Shown in pieces: positions 43,747 through 53,500 of a DNA stretch of 64,000 nucleotides (its first letter is position 1; each line of letters opens with the position of its first letter). Below the pieces are notes generated by a model. That model made no database searches, was not told where the DNA came from, and saw only the letters and a list, made by a program, of their open reading frames with translations. Source of the stretch: BJGN01 sp041159865 (GTDB taxonomy: Bacteria; Bacteroidota; Bacteroidia; Chitinophagales; Saprospiraceae); contig JBEAXK010000070.1 in NCBI GenBank assembly GCA_041159865.1, positions 1-64,000 of the forward strand. Direction: 5' to 3'. The translations under genes and the position numbers were made by a program.

Positions 43747-46344
43747 ATGAAACGGATTCTTTGTTCTTTAAGTTCTTTTTTCCTTTTTTCCCGTCTGATA
43801 TTTTGTCAAATATCAGATGAGGATTTAATTATTCGATATAATCAGCCTGCTTTACGGTGGAATGAGGCAATTCCAATTGGGAATGGTTACATGGGGGCTA
43901 TGATTTTTGGTGATTACAAAAAGGAAAGAATTCAATTGAATGAAGGTACCTTATATTCCGGGGATCCTTTGAATACTTTTAAAAACATTAAGGTTAAACC
44001 ATCCTTAAACAGAGTAAATGAACTCATTGAAAATCATAAATTTAAGGAAGCACAAGATATAATCGCCAAGGAATGGCTCGGTAGGAATCATCAAATGTTT
44101 CAACCAATGGCCGATTTATGGATCGATTTTCAGAGAGATTCTCAAGAGGTTAAAGAATATATCCGTACCTTAAATTTAGCTGATGCAACGGTAGTTACGG
44201 AGTACAAACTGGGTGATAATTCCTTTAAACACACATATTTTGCAAGTTATCCTGACCATGTAATGGTTTTTAAACTGGAAGCATTAGATAAAGAACCGCT
44301 CAATTGTAAACTCTATTTTTCAACACCCCATAAACCTTCAGCTGTTCATTCGGTAAAAAATCATTTTTTGCGCTTAGAAGGGAAAGCTCCCTCATTTGCT
44401 TTGCGAAGAGAATTTTCGGTGGTGGAAAGTTTGAAAGATCAGCATAAATATCCTGAGATATATGATGAATTTGGTAACCTACTACCTGATGCAAAAAATA
44501 TTCAATACGATCTTAGCCCTACTGGAACCGGACTAAAATTTGAGGTTAGGTTAGAAATCAGGCAATTAGGTGGAAAAGTGGAATATATGGATGAATATAT
44601 CCAAGTGAATCAAGCTAAAGAGATGGTCCTCATTCTTTCTGCTGCAACCAATTATAATGGCTTTGATAAAAGTCCAGCCGAATATGGCTTGAATGTGGAT
44701 TCTATTTTAAATCATTATTTTACCAAAATTAGTAACGTTTCATTTGATTCATTAAAAATAAAACAAGAGAGGGATTATAAATTATTGTTTAATCGGGTTT
44801 CCTTAAATCTTGCCGCAAAATCTGAACAATCTTTACTTCCAACAGATAAAAGAGTAGAACTTTTTTCAAATGGGAATGACCCTTCCTTTGTCTCGCTCTA
44901 TTTTCAATTTGGCAGATATTTAATGATTTCAGGTTCCAGACCAGGCGGACAACCTCTAAATTTACAAGGAATCTGGAATGAGCTAATGGTTCCACCATGG
45001 AATGGGGCTTATACGATAAATATCAATGCCCAGATGAATTATTGGCCAGCAGAATTGACCAATTTATCTGAATGTCATGAGCCCTTCTTTAAAGCAATTA
45101 AGGAATTAGCAGTAAATGGGGAGAAAACAGCGAAAAATATGTACGATGCTAAAGGTTGGGTTGCTCATCATAACATGGATATTTGGCGACATGCAGAACC
45201 TATAGATAAATGTAACTGTTCCTTTTGGCCTATGGCTGCCGGTTGGTTAAGCAGCCATTTATGGGAAAGATATCTTTTTACAGGGGATAAGCAATTTTTA
45301 CAAAAGGAGGTTTTTCCCATTTTAAAAGGGGCCGTTTTGTTTTATAATGACTGGCTTATTAAAAATGAAAAGGGTTATTGGGTAACGCCTGTTGGTCACT
45401 CTCCAGAACATGATTTTATTTATGCAGATAATCAAAGGGCTACTTTTAGCCAGGGTCCTACCATGGATATGGCCATTATCAGAGAATCACTTACTCGTTA
45501 CCTACAGGCTTGTTCCATACTGAATCTGAAAGATGACCTAAAAATAGGAGATAAATTAAGTCTCCTTTTACCCTATCAAATTGGTTCATTTGGTCAACTT
45601 CAGGAATGGCAAATTGATTTTCAGGACAGTGAAATAAAACATAGACATTTTTCTCATTTATATCCTGTTTACCCTGGTAATCAAATAAATGAATTTTATA
45701 CACCGGAATTATTGGCTGCGGTAAAAAAAGTTTTGGACAGGAGGGGTGATGAGGCTACAGGTTGGTCTATGGGGTGGAAAGTGAATATATGGGCTCGGTT
45801 GAAAGATGGAGATAAAGCATTAAACATATTATCTAATTTATTCAAATTAGTGAGAGTGGATGGTTCTAACATGAGTGGGGGAGGTACCTATCCAAATCTT
45901 TTCGATGCGCATCCGCCTTTTCAAATTGATGGAAATTTTGGAGCCACAGCTGGAATTGCTGAAATGCTAATACAAAGTCATGAGGGAGAAATTCATCTTC
46001 TCCCCGCATTACCGACACAATGGCATACGGGAAAGGTGAAAGGCCTAAAAGCAAGAGGTGGACTGGAAGTAGATATGGAGTGGGAACATGGAAAGTTGAA
46101 AATGGCAAAAATATATAGTTCCGTCGGTGGGACAATAAAAATTAGAACGAATGAACAAGTGTTTTGTAATAATGAGTCGTTAAAAGCTACAGGAAACTCA
46201 AATCCATTGCTACAATGGGTTAATCCAGGTAGCCCAATTATTCATAATCCTTTATTATTGTCCACTTGGGTGCCTAAAAAAGCATTTCACCTGGTGATTA
46301 TTACGAAACCTAAGGATACTTATTTAATTAAAGCTAAAAATTAA
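43747..46344 (+). CDS. Glycoside hydrolase family 95 (alpha-L-fucosidase/alpha-L-galactosidase type)
   Basis: An exported enzyme of 865 residues. After the signal peptide (about 1-21) comes the GH95 N-terminal beta domain starting WNEAIPIGNGYMGAMIFGD, then an (alpha/alpha)6 barrel with NINAQMNYWPAEL and a probable general acid Glu554. The late block FQIDGNFGATAGIAEML holds the Asp expected from known members. Known GH95 enzymes invert alpha-1,2-L-fucose or alpha-L-galactose on xyloglucan and other glycans. The acid sits in SPEH where the usual form is SPEN. It follows the GH27 gene by 12 bp and ends 1 bp from the convergent phosphodiesterase gene. Confidence 0.9.
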   Translation: MKRILCSLSSFFLFSRLIFCQISDEDLIIRYNQPALRWNEAIPIGNGYMGAMIFGDYKKERIQLNEGTLYSGDPLNTFKNIKVKPSLNRVNELIENHKFKEAQDIIAKEWLGRNHQMFQPMADLWIDFQRDSQEVKEYIRTLNLADATVVTEYKLGDNSFKHTYFASYPDHVMVFKLEALDKEPLNCKLYFSTPHKPSAVHSVKNHFLRLEGKAPSFALRREFSVVESLKDQHKYPEIYDEFGNLLPDAKNIQYDLSPTGTGLKFEVRLEIRQLGGKVEYMDEYIQVNQAKEMVLILSAATNYNGFDKSPAEYGLNVDSILNHYFTKISNVSFDSLKIKQERDYKLLFNRVSLNLAAKSEQSLLPTDKRVELFSNGNDPSFVSLYFQFGRYLMISGSRPGGQPLNLQGIWNELMVPPWNGAYTININAQMNYWPAELTNLSECHEPFFKAIKELAVNGEKTAKNMYDAKGWVAHHNMDIWRHAEPIDKCNCSFWPMAAGWLSSHLWERYLFTGDKQFLQKEVFPILKGAVLFYNDWLIKNEKGYWVTPVGHSPEHDFIYADNQRATFSQGPTMDMAIIRESLTRYLQACSILNLKDDLKIGDKLSLLLPYQIGSFGQLQEWQIDFQDSEIKHRHFSHLYPVYPGNQINEFYTPELLAAVKKVLDRRGDEATGWSMGWKVNIWARLKDGDKALNILSNLFKLVRVDGSNMSGGGTYPNLFDAHPPFQIDGNFGATAGIAEMLIQSHEGEIHLLPALPTQWHTGKVKGLKARGGLEVDMEWEHGKLKMAKIYSSVGGTIKIRTNEQVFCNNESLKATGNSNPLLQWVNPGSPIIHNPLLLSTWVPKKAFHLVIITKPKDTYLIKAKN

Positions 46345-46345
46345 G

Positions 46346-47110
46346 TTATTTATTTCCGTTTTTAAAATAGGAGTTAACCATCATGGGGTTGTCCGTATTG
46401 ATAAAATCAACTCCTAACTCAGGTAAAAACTTCCATGCATCAGGATTATCGGGTGTTGCCCAAAATCGAAAAGGTACCTGATGATTATGAACCGTTTGGG
46501 CTATTTTAATTACTTTTTCTTTTTCTGTATCTGGTAATTGGTCTTTTCCGTTCCATTTTACAAATTTATAAAAGGGCAATGATACCATACCCACTTTTTC
46601 AAAGGTTATAACCGACAAATCATCCAGATTCTGATGGTCAAAAAACAGATAGGGAGGACTTTGGTGGTATAAATTAGCAGGAGGTCTGTTTCCGGAAACT
46701 ATTATCTTAACCCCTCTTCCTGTTTCTGGATGGAATAAGAAATCTTTGTAAGTTTCACATTTTTCTATAATTTTAGCCAACGTTGAAATAGCTTCAGTTT
46801 TACAATCGACCAAAAGTTGTAATTTCGGATGAAGGGAAAAACCTAATAAGGCACTTTGTCTGACAGGTTCTAAATATAAGTTTTCAAACGTCCAGCCTGA
46901 TTTTATTGATTCTTTTTCATGTCCTACAAATAGAGTATCTCTCAAAAGGATGACATCTACCTCAATGGACATGGCATCTGCCGCTGCAGCTTCCCAAAAT
47001 GGAACTTTTCGAATATAATCATTGTGACTATGAATATTTAAATCCTGTCCAAAAGCTTTTATAAGAATGAAAAGACATAAAAAGGTCCATTTAACTTGTT
47101 TCATGAGCAT
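46346..47110 (-). CDS. Glycerophosphodiester phosphodiesterase-like / PI-PLC superfamily protein
   Basis: A 254-residue exported protein (signal to about residue 22) with a TIM-barrel pattern of the GDPD/PI-PLC superfamily: NIHSHNDY with the first catalytic-type histidine, then SIEVDVILLRDTLFVGHE with acidic residues and a second histidine, and the final DFINTDNP. Members cleave phosphodiesters, but this uncharacterised subgroup may have other substrates. It follows the S51-type gene by 14 bp, so the two are probably cotranscribed. Confidence 0.78.
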   Translation of the reverse strand: MLMKQVKWTFLCLFILIKAFGQDLNIHSHNDYIRKVPFWEAAAADAMSIEVDVILLRDTLFVGHEKESIKSGWTFENLYLEPVRQSALLGFSLHPKLQLLVDCKTEAISTLAKIIEKCETYKDFLFHPETGRGVKIIVSGNRPPANLYHQSPPYLFFDHQNLDDLSVITFEKVGMVSLPFYKFVKWNGKDQLPDTEKEKVIKIAQTVHNHQVPFRFWATPDNPDAWKFLPELGVDFINTDNPMMVNSYFKNGNK

Positions 47111-47124
47111 TGAATGTAGTGTTT

Positions 47125-47928
47125 TTAATTTTTTGGGGTGATTACCTGTCTATTTAGTAAATCGTACTTATCTCCTTTTTTAAGAAAATAAAAAGGGTGT
47201 TCTGTACTTTTATCATAAACTAGTAAATAACTTTCACCAATAACGCTAAAGGAATCCTTTTTAACTACCATCGCCGTATTTTCATCGATGCCAATTCCTA
47301 GTGATGTGCCTATTTTCTCCAAAACTTTGGGTAAATCAAAGGCTCTGTTTCTGGCCAATACATGTTGGTCGATAATCACATTCTTTAAAAAAGCGAAACC
47401 TTTTTCATGGTCGCCCATCAGGATGGTATTATTTTTAGTATCTCCTCTGATGAGATAGTCACCTTGAATGGTAGCACCTGCTGAGGTTCCTCCAATAACT
47501 CCACCATTTTCTAAAACGGCCCAAAATGCTTTTTCGGATGCTGTTCCAGCATAAACATCGACCAATCTCCATTGTCTTCCGCCAGTGAACCAAATTCCTT
47601 TAGCATTCCTGATTGGATTTACAAAAGAATCGGAATCAGCCATCAATTTATTATCTGTATGCCAAACAAGGACATTTTTAGCCCCTAATCTCCTCAAAAA
47701 ATCACCCTCTTTTGTATCATAAGTTGTCAAGCCCAATGCAGTGGGAATAACCAAAATAGGTGCATCAACACCTCCTGCTGCTTCTATAAAAGTTGATAAA
47801 ATTTCATCAGATAATTTCCCACCACCTGCTATAATTAAGGTACCATTTTCAGGTCCTGTAGATTGACTATTTGCCTTGAAAATAAAGCCAAAAGGTAATG
47901 TGAAACAAAAAAGAAGAAAATATTTCAT
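47125..47928 (-). CDS. Cyanophycinase-like peptidase S51
   Basis: A 268-residue exported serine hydrolase of the S51 group. Signal peptide MKYFLLFCFTLPFGFIFKA, then GTLIIAGGGKLSDEI, IPTALG, WFTGGRQWRLVD and the nucleophile serine in GGTSAGATI. The class I glutaminase-like fold is clear. Cyanophycinases cleave beta-Asp-Arg polymers, while other S51 members cut Asp-X dipeptides; which applies here is unknown. The frame runs on upstream to 48030, but the ATG at 47928 gives a clean signal peptide and is preferred. Confidence 0.85.
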   Translation of the reverse strand: MKYFLLFCFTLPFGFIFKANSQSTGPENGTLIIAGGGKLSDEILSTFIEAAGGVDAPILVIPTALGLTTYDTKEGDFLRRLGAKNVLVWHTDNKLMADSDSFVNPIRNAKGIWFTGGRQWRLVDVYAGTASEKAFWAVLENGGVIGGTSAGATIQGDYLIRGDTKNNTILMGDHEKGFAFLKNVIIDQHVLARNRAFDLPKVLEKIGTSLGIGIDENTAMVVKKDSFSVIGESYLLVYDKSTEHPFYFLKKGDKYDLLNRQVITPKN

Positions 47929-48072
47929 CACTAGTAATTTGAAATAAATAATTAAAAAACAATATCGGTAATTTTCTATATAAAAAAGCTTTCCTCGTGA
48001 TATATAAATATTAAACATAAGGAAAATCATAAACTTATTCCCTTTTTCAATGTTTCTAAAAAAAACATAAAA

Positions 48073-49515
48073 ATGAGGGCTACTACGCTGGGACAGTTAA
48101 AAGCTACGGGATATCAACCTATTTCCATAAAAGATGAACTTCGCAAAAATCTTAGATTGCGGTTACAGAATCGTGAACCCATTTTAGCAGGTATTTTAGG
48201 ATTTGAACATACCGTTATTCCCGATCTTGAAAGAGCCATTCTTTCCAGACATCATGTCTTGTTTCTTGGATTAAGAGGGCAGGCGAAAACCAGAATGGCT
48301 CGTTTGTTAGTCAATCTTTTAGATGAATATATTCCGGTTGTGGAAGGGAGTGAATTAAATGATGATCCCCTTCAACCACTATCCAGATTTGCCAGAGATT
48401 TAGTGGCTGAAATGGGAGATGAAACGCCTGTTACCTGGCTGCATCGCAGTGATAGATATGTTGAAAAACTGGCTACACCTGACGTAAGTATTGCTGACTT
48501 AATAGGTGATGTTGATCCTATTAAAGCTGCAAATTTAAAATTACCTTATGCGGACGAAAGAGTTATTCATTTCGGATTAATACCACGTTCACATCGTTGT
48601 ATATTTGTTATAAATGAATTACCCGATTTACAACCGCGTATTCAAGTAGCCCTTTTTAATATTTTACAAGAGGGTGATATTCAAATCAGAGGATTTAAAT
48701 TAAGACTTCCGCTTGATATTTCATTTGTTTTTACAGCAAATCCTGAGGATTATACCAATAGAGGAAGTATTATCACGCCACTTAAAGATAGAATACAAAG
48801 TCAAATTCTGACTCATTATCCAAAAACAATTGAAATAGCCAGACAGATTACACTGGCAGAAGCTAAGATTACATCAGATCAGTCATCGGTTATACATATT
48901 CCTGAAATTTTAACCTATTTATTGGAAGATATTGCGTTTCAAGCCAGGGAAAGTGAATTCGTTGATGCTAAAAGTGGCGTTTCTGCCCGTTTGTCAATTA
49001 GTGCCTATGAAAATCTTGTTAGCACCGTTGAAAGAAGAATGCTGCTAAATAATGAATCTTCTGGAAAAGCCAGAATTAGCGATTTCTGGGGAATCATACC
49101 TGCTATTACTGGGAAAATTGAACTTGTTTATGAAGGGGAACAAGAGGGGCCTCAAGCAGTAGCAATGTCTCTTTTTGGTAAAGCGATAAGAAATTATTTC
49201 CTAAAACTATTCCCAAATCCTGATGCTCTTTCTAAAGGAAATGAACGGGATCCTTATGGTACTTTAAAAGCATATTTTTCAGATGCAAATACACTGGAAT
49301 TACCCTTAGATTTAACAGAAAAGGAATATTTAGCCAGATTAGAAAAAGTGGTAGGACTTAAAAAACTGGTTGATAAATATAGCAGCAAAGATCATATTGA
49401 TCAAGATATTTTAATGGAATTAATCATTCATGCTCTGGTTGAATTTAATTTATTAACCAGAGATCCTCTTGAAAATGGAATATCTTTTAAAGATCCATTA
49501 TCAGATGTTTTTTAA
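48073..49515 (+). CDS. ChlI/MoxR-like AAA+ ATPase
   Basis: A 480-residue cytoplasmic AAA+ ATPase of the magnesium-chelatase-like type. The P-loop is GLRGQAKT (residues 66-73), where the canonical second-last glycine is alanine. The Walker B-like strand IFVINELPDL has Asn-Glu in place of Asp-Glu, and TANPEDYTNRG is the sensor I region. These variants look typical of the subgroup. Partners of such ATPases are usually von Willebrand A domain proteins, which load substrates or metal ions. None is next to it here; the following gene, an SMP-30 type lactonase, starts 37 bp later. Substrate unknown. Confidence 0.85.
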   Translation: MRATTLGQLKATGYQPISIKDELRKNLRLRLQNREPILAGILGFEHTVIPDLERAILSRHHVLFLGLRGQAKTRMARLLVNLLDEYIPVVEGSELNDDPLQPLSRFARDLVAEMGDETPVTWLHRSDRYVEKLATPDVSIADLIGDVDPIKAANLKLPYADERVIHFGLIPRSHRCIFVINELPDLQPRIQVALFNILQEGDIQIRGFKLRLPLDISFVFTANPEDYTNRGSIITPLKDRIQSQILTHYPKTIEIARQITLAEAKITSDQSSVIHIPEILTYLLEDIAFQARESEFVDAKSGVSARLSISAYENLVSTVERRMLLNNESSGKARISDFWGIIPAITGKIELVYEGEQEGPQAVAMSLFGKAIRNYFLKLFPNPDALSKGNERDPYGTLKAYFSDANTLELPLDLTEKEYLARLEKVVGLKKLVDKYSSKDHIDQDILMELIIHALVEFNLLTRDPLENGISFKDPLSDVF

Positions 49516-49552
49516 GACATTTTTTATTGTTATATTGATTAAAATTTCGAAA

Positions 49553-50458
49553 ATGGATAGACAATCACCTTTCCTTTTTTTAATCAGTATGTTTTTTTTA
49601 AATCCTTCTTTTGGACAAATAATGGACAATGCTTCCATAGTCAAAGAAGGGTCTAAGCTGGTTAAAATTGGCAGCGGCTTTATTTTTACAGAGGGTCCTG
49701 CTGTTGATAAAAATGGTAATGTATTTTTTACAGATCAACCTAACAATACGATTGTTAAATGGTCAGCTAACTCAGGACAATTAAGTATCTTTTCAGATCA
49801 GTCAGGAAGGTCAAACGGTCTTTATTTTGATCAAAAAGGTAATTTAATCGCTTGTGCGGATATGGATAATCAGATATGGTCCTTCTCAGCCGACGGGAAA
49901 CCAACCGTATTACTTGATACTTATGAAGGTAAAAAATTGAATGGTCCCAATGATTTATGGATAAGTCCTTTCGGGGGTATCTATTTTACAGATCCTTTAT
50001 ACAAAAGAAAATATTGGACCAGAAATCCCGAAATGCAACAGGATGGAGAACATGTCTATTTCCTTTCAGCCGACAGGAAAACAGTGTTAAGAGTGGATAC
50101 TTCCATGGAAAAACCCAATGGTATTATAGGTACATCTAACGGCAAGCGTTTGTATGTTGCTGATATTGGTGCAAAAAAAACTTATTCATATCGGATTTCA
50201 AAAGATAATTCATTAATAGATAAAAAGTTATTTGCCGATATGGGTTCAGATGGTATGACGATTGATGAAGATGGAAATATTTATTTGACAGGAGATGGTG
50301 TCACCGTTTTTAATAAAAAAGGCGTAAAAATAGCCCATATCTCTGTGAATGCCAGATGGACTGCAAATGTTTGTTTTGGTGGTTCTCAGAAATCGACCCT
50401 TTTTATCACAGCTATGGATGGACTATTTTCCCTCGAAATGAATGTCAAAGGAATATAA
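49553..50458 (+). CDS. Exported SMP-30/gluconolactonase-like protein
   Basis: A 301-residue six-bladed beta-propeller of the SMP-30/gluconolaconase/LRE-like group. Signal peptide MDRQSPFLFLISMFFLNPSFGQ, then FTEGPAVDKNGNVFFTDQPN (metal-binding Glu), NGPNDLWISPFGGIYFTDP, KPNGI and DGMTIDEDGNIYLT, the usual blade signatures. It could hydrolyse a sugar lactone such as that made by the GMC dehydrogenase, but this link is only suggestion. The frame opens at 49469, within the ATPase gene; the ATG at 49553 is preferred. Confidence 0.85.
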   Translation: MDRQSPFLFLISMFFLNPSFGQIMDNASIVKEGSKLVKIGSGFIFTEGPAVDKNGNVFFTDQPNNTIVKWSANSGQLSIFSDQSGRSNGLYFDQKGNLIACADMDNQIWSFSADGKPTVLLDTYEGKKLNGPNDLWISPFGGIYFTDPLYKRKYWTRNPEMQQDGEHVYFLSADRKTVLRVDTSMEKPNGIIGTSNGKRLYVADIGAKKTYSYRISKDNSLIDKKLFADMGSDGMTIDEDGNIYLTGDGVTVFNKKGVKIAHISVNARWTANVCFGGSQKSTLFITAMDGLFSLEMNVKGI

Positions 50459-50514
50459 AATCTTTCCAATGAGATTTTATGAATGAAAATCAAGATATAA
50501 ATTCACTTTGAAAG

Positions 50515-53500
50515 ATGAATAAAATATTTTTTTTCCTTATTCCTATTGGATTAGTTTGGTTTTTATTATCAAATTCAGGTGGAGCCGCCGCAGTTCAAAG
50601 TGTTGATAGGACTAGCTCACCATTGGGTGTTGGAAGCTGCGGTTCTTGTCACAGTGGAGGAAATTATTCTCCTGTTATTTCAGCTGAATTGTTAGATAAC
50701 AATGCGGTAGTGAGTAAATATTCACCTGGAAAACAATACCAGGTTCGGGTAACCATAGTAGCTGGAAACAATCCAAGAGGATATGGTTTTCAGTTGGTTT
50801 CACTTTCTGGAAATAATAATGTTCAAGGAGGGTCCTTTGGTACTGCACCTGCAGGTTTTAATAAAGTTACGCTTGATAATAGGGTTTATGTAGAACAATC
50901 ATCTACAAGATCATCAGGAACTTTTGTCATACCTTGGACGGCTCCGGTGGTTGGAACAGGTAGCGTGAGGTTTTACTCTGCAGGTGTGGCCGTTAACGGA
51001 AGTAATGGTTCCGGAGGTGATTCACACGTTCAGGCAGCACTTCCTTTAACCGTAACGGAAGATTTGACCAATATCTCCCTTTCCAGTTCAGCAGTTTCTT
51101 TCCCTTCATCTGGAGGGACACAATCTGTTGAAATTACTTCAAATACTAACTGGACTGCCTCAGAATCTTTGACTTATCTTTCGGTAAGTCCTGCATCAGG
51201 TACAAATAACGGATCTATTTCTATAAAATGTGATCCAAATACTTCGACGGTTGCCAGAACAGGTACAATAACTGTTTCAGGACCGGGAGCTACCAGTAAA
51301 TCCATTACCGTTACGCAAGCTGGATTAAGTCCGGTTTTAAATGTTTCCCCTTCTGCACTTACCTTTCAAGACACAGGAGGTGTTGAATTCATTTCAATTG
51401 AATCAAATACCACATGGAATTTATCCGAAAATCTTACCTTTTTATCTTTAAGTGGTACTACTGGGTCAAATAGTAAAATGGTTGCAGTTTTCTGTCAGCC
51501 AAATAATTCTACCTTAAAAAGAACAGGAACTATTACGTTATCGGCTACAGGTGTTCCGACAAAAACGATAAATATTACTCAAAATGCGGCCGCTCCACAA
51601 CTTTCTGTTTCACCCAAAGAGCTCATCTTTGATCAATCTGGTGGAAATCAAAGTTTGACTATTTCTGCAAATACTTCTTGGACAATAATTGAAAACCTGT
51701 CTTATTTGTCTGTTAATCAATCAAGTGGATCAAGTAATGTGAATGTTACAGTTTCTTGTCAGTCTAATACTTCATCAACTGCAAGGTCAGGTATTATCAA
51801 AGTTGCCGCTTTGGGTTTAGATACTCAAATAATTAATATCTCCCAGACTGGTGCAACTACTTTGTTAAATATTACCCCAGCTTCTATGACTTTTACTTCC
51901 TCTGGGGGTACTCAAAAAGGGTTGATTACGTCTAATACCACGTGGGAAGTTCAGGAAAATCTTCCATACATAAAAGTAGATTCATTATCCGGTCTGAATA
52001 ACGGGGGAATTAATATTACCTGTGATTCAAATTTCTCCGCAGTAACAAGAACTGGTGTGATCACCATTTTAGGTAAAGGTGCTGTTTCTAAATCGATAAA
52101 TATTTCTCAAACTGGGGTAGCAGGTTTTATGTCAGTTTCCCCAAATACGTTAGATTTTAGCGAGTTAGGTGGAAAGCTTTTTTTTCTAATAAATTCAAAT
52201 ACGAATTGGACGGTTACAGAATCTCTAACGCATATTTCTTTAAATAGAACAACAGGAAGTAATGCCGACACCCTTTGGGTAACCTGTACGCCAAATACCA
52301 CCACCATGTCGAAAACGGGACAAATATTGATTACTGGTATAGGTGTTTCATCTCAAACAGTCACTGTGAATCAAAAAGGGGAACAACCACGATTGTTGGT
52401 TAATCCTTTAAACCTAACATTTACATCTGCGGCTGGCACTAAAACTCTAACCGTTACGTCAAATATTCCTTGGTCTATTTCTGATTCTGTATCTTATCTT
52501 TCTTCCAATGTATCAACAGGATCAAATAATGCTACCTTAACCATTACATGTAATGCTAATACTTCTGCTTTACCCAGAAATGCTACTTTGTATATGGCTG
52601 GAACAGGCGTTTCAACGATAGCCATACCAGTTACACAAACAGGTGCAACGGCTACAATGACCTTAAGTCCTTTAAGTCTTCTTTTTCCTTCCATCGGGGG
52701 TGAAAAATCATTTAATATTACTTCCAATACAAATTGGAATATTATTGATACTTTTCCTAATTTAAAGTTTATACCACAAAGTGGATTTAATAATGGGGTA
52801 GTCAAAGTTGTTTGTGATAGTAATTTTTCAACATCCTTGCAATCTTACATTATTGGAGTCACTGGATTTGGTTTAACAAACAGAACCATTACCATTTCAC
52901 AAAGTGGAGCAGATGAAATATTTTCTGCTTCTCCTGCATCACTTGCATTTAGCGCAGCTGGAGGAAAACAAACATTTCAGATAAGCTCAAATACCTCCTG
53001 GGCTTTGGCAGAATCAGGTAGTTTTCTTTCCGTTGATCCATCTTTTGGAGAGTTAAGTAAATCTATTACAGTTACTTGTGATTCAAATTATTCTGCTGTT
53101 CCTCGCAAAGGTAAAATAACTTTTACAGGTAAAAGTGATGCCTCTATTTCTATTGAAATTTCTCAAACAGGGGTCAGTCCTGTCTTTAATGTTTTACCCG
53201 ATTCAATTATTCTTGACTCTTCTGCATCGCAGTCTGTAGTTAAAATAGGGGGTAATACCGCGTGGTCCGTTACTAAAGATTCAGATTGGTTCAGTGTGAA
53301 TACTTTCAGTGGATCAGGGAATTATAATCTTTTGATATCCGTCACCGATAATCAAGTGATGCAGGAAAGAATAGGTAAAATACAAATTAAAAGTATTCAA
53401 GCAGATTCGTTAAAAACCGTTTTTATCAGGCAAAAAGGTAAAAAACTCCAGATTCCTTCTAACTGGCAAGTGAAATCATCAAATATTTTCCATACCATCA

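Noticed and set aside
49469..49552. Longer start of the SMP-30-like gene overlapping the ATPase gene
   Set aside because: The extra residues put a second hydrophobic stretch before a good signal peptide; the ATG at 49553 gives a normal exported N-terminus.
51070..53445. Tandem repeats as a possible CRISPR or satellite array
   Set aside because: The 264 bp period is exactly 88 codons in a long open frame and the units differ in DNA; they encode BACON domains.
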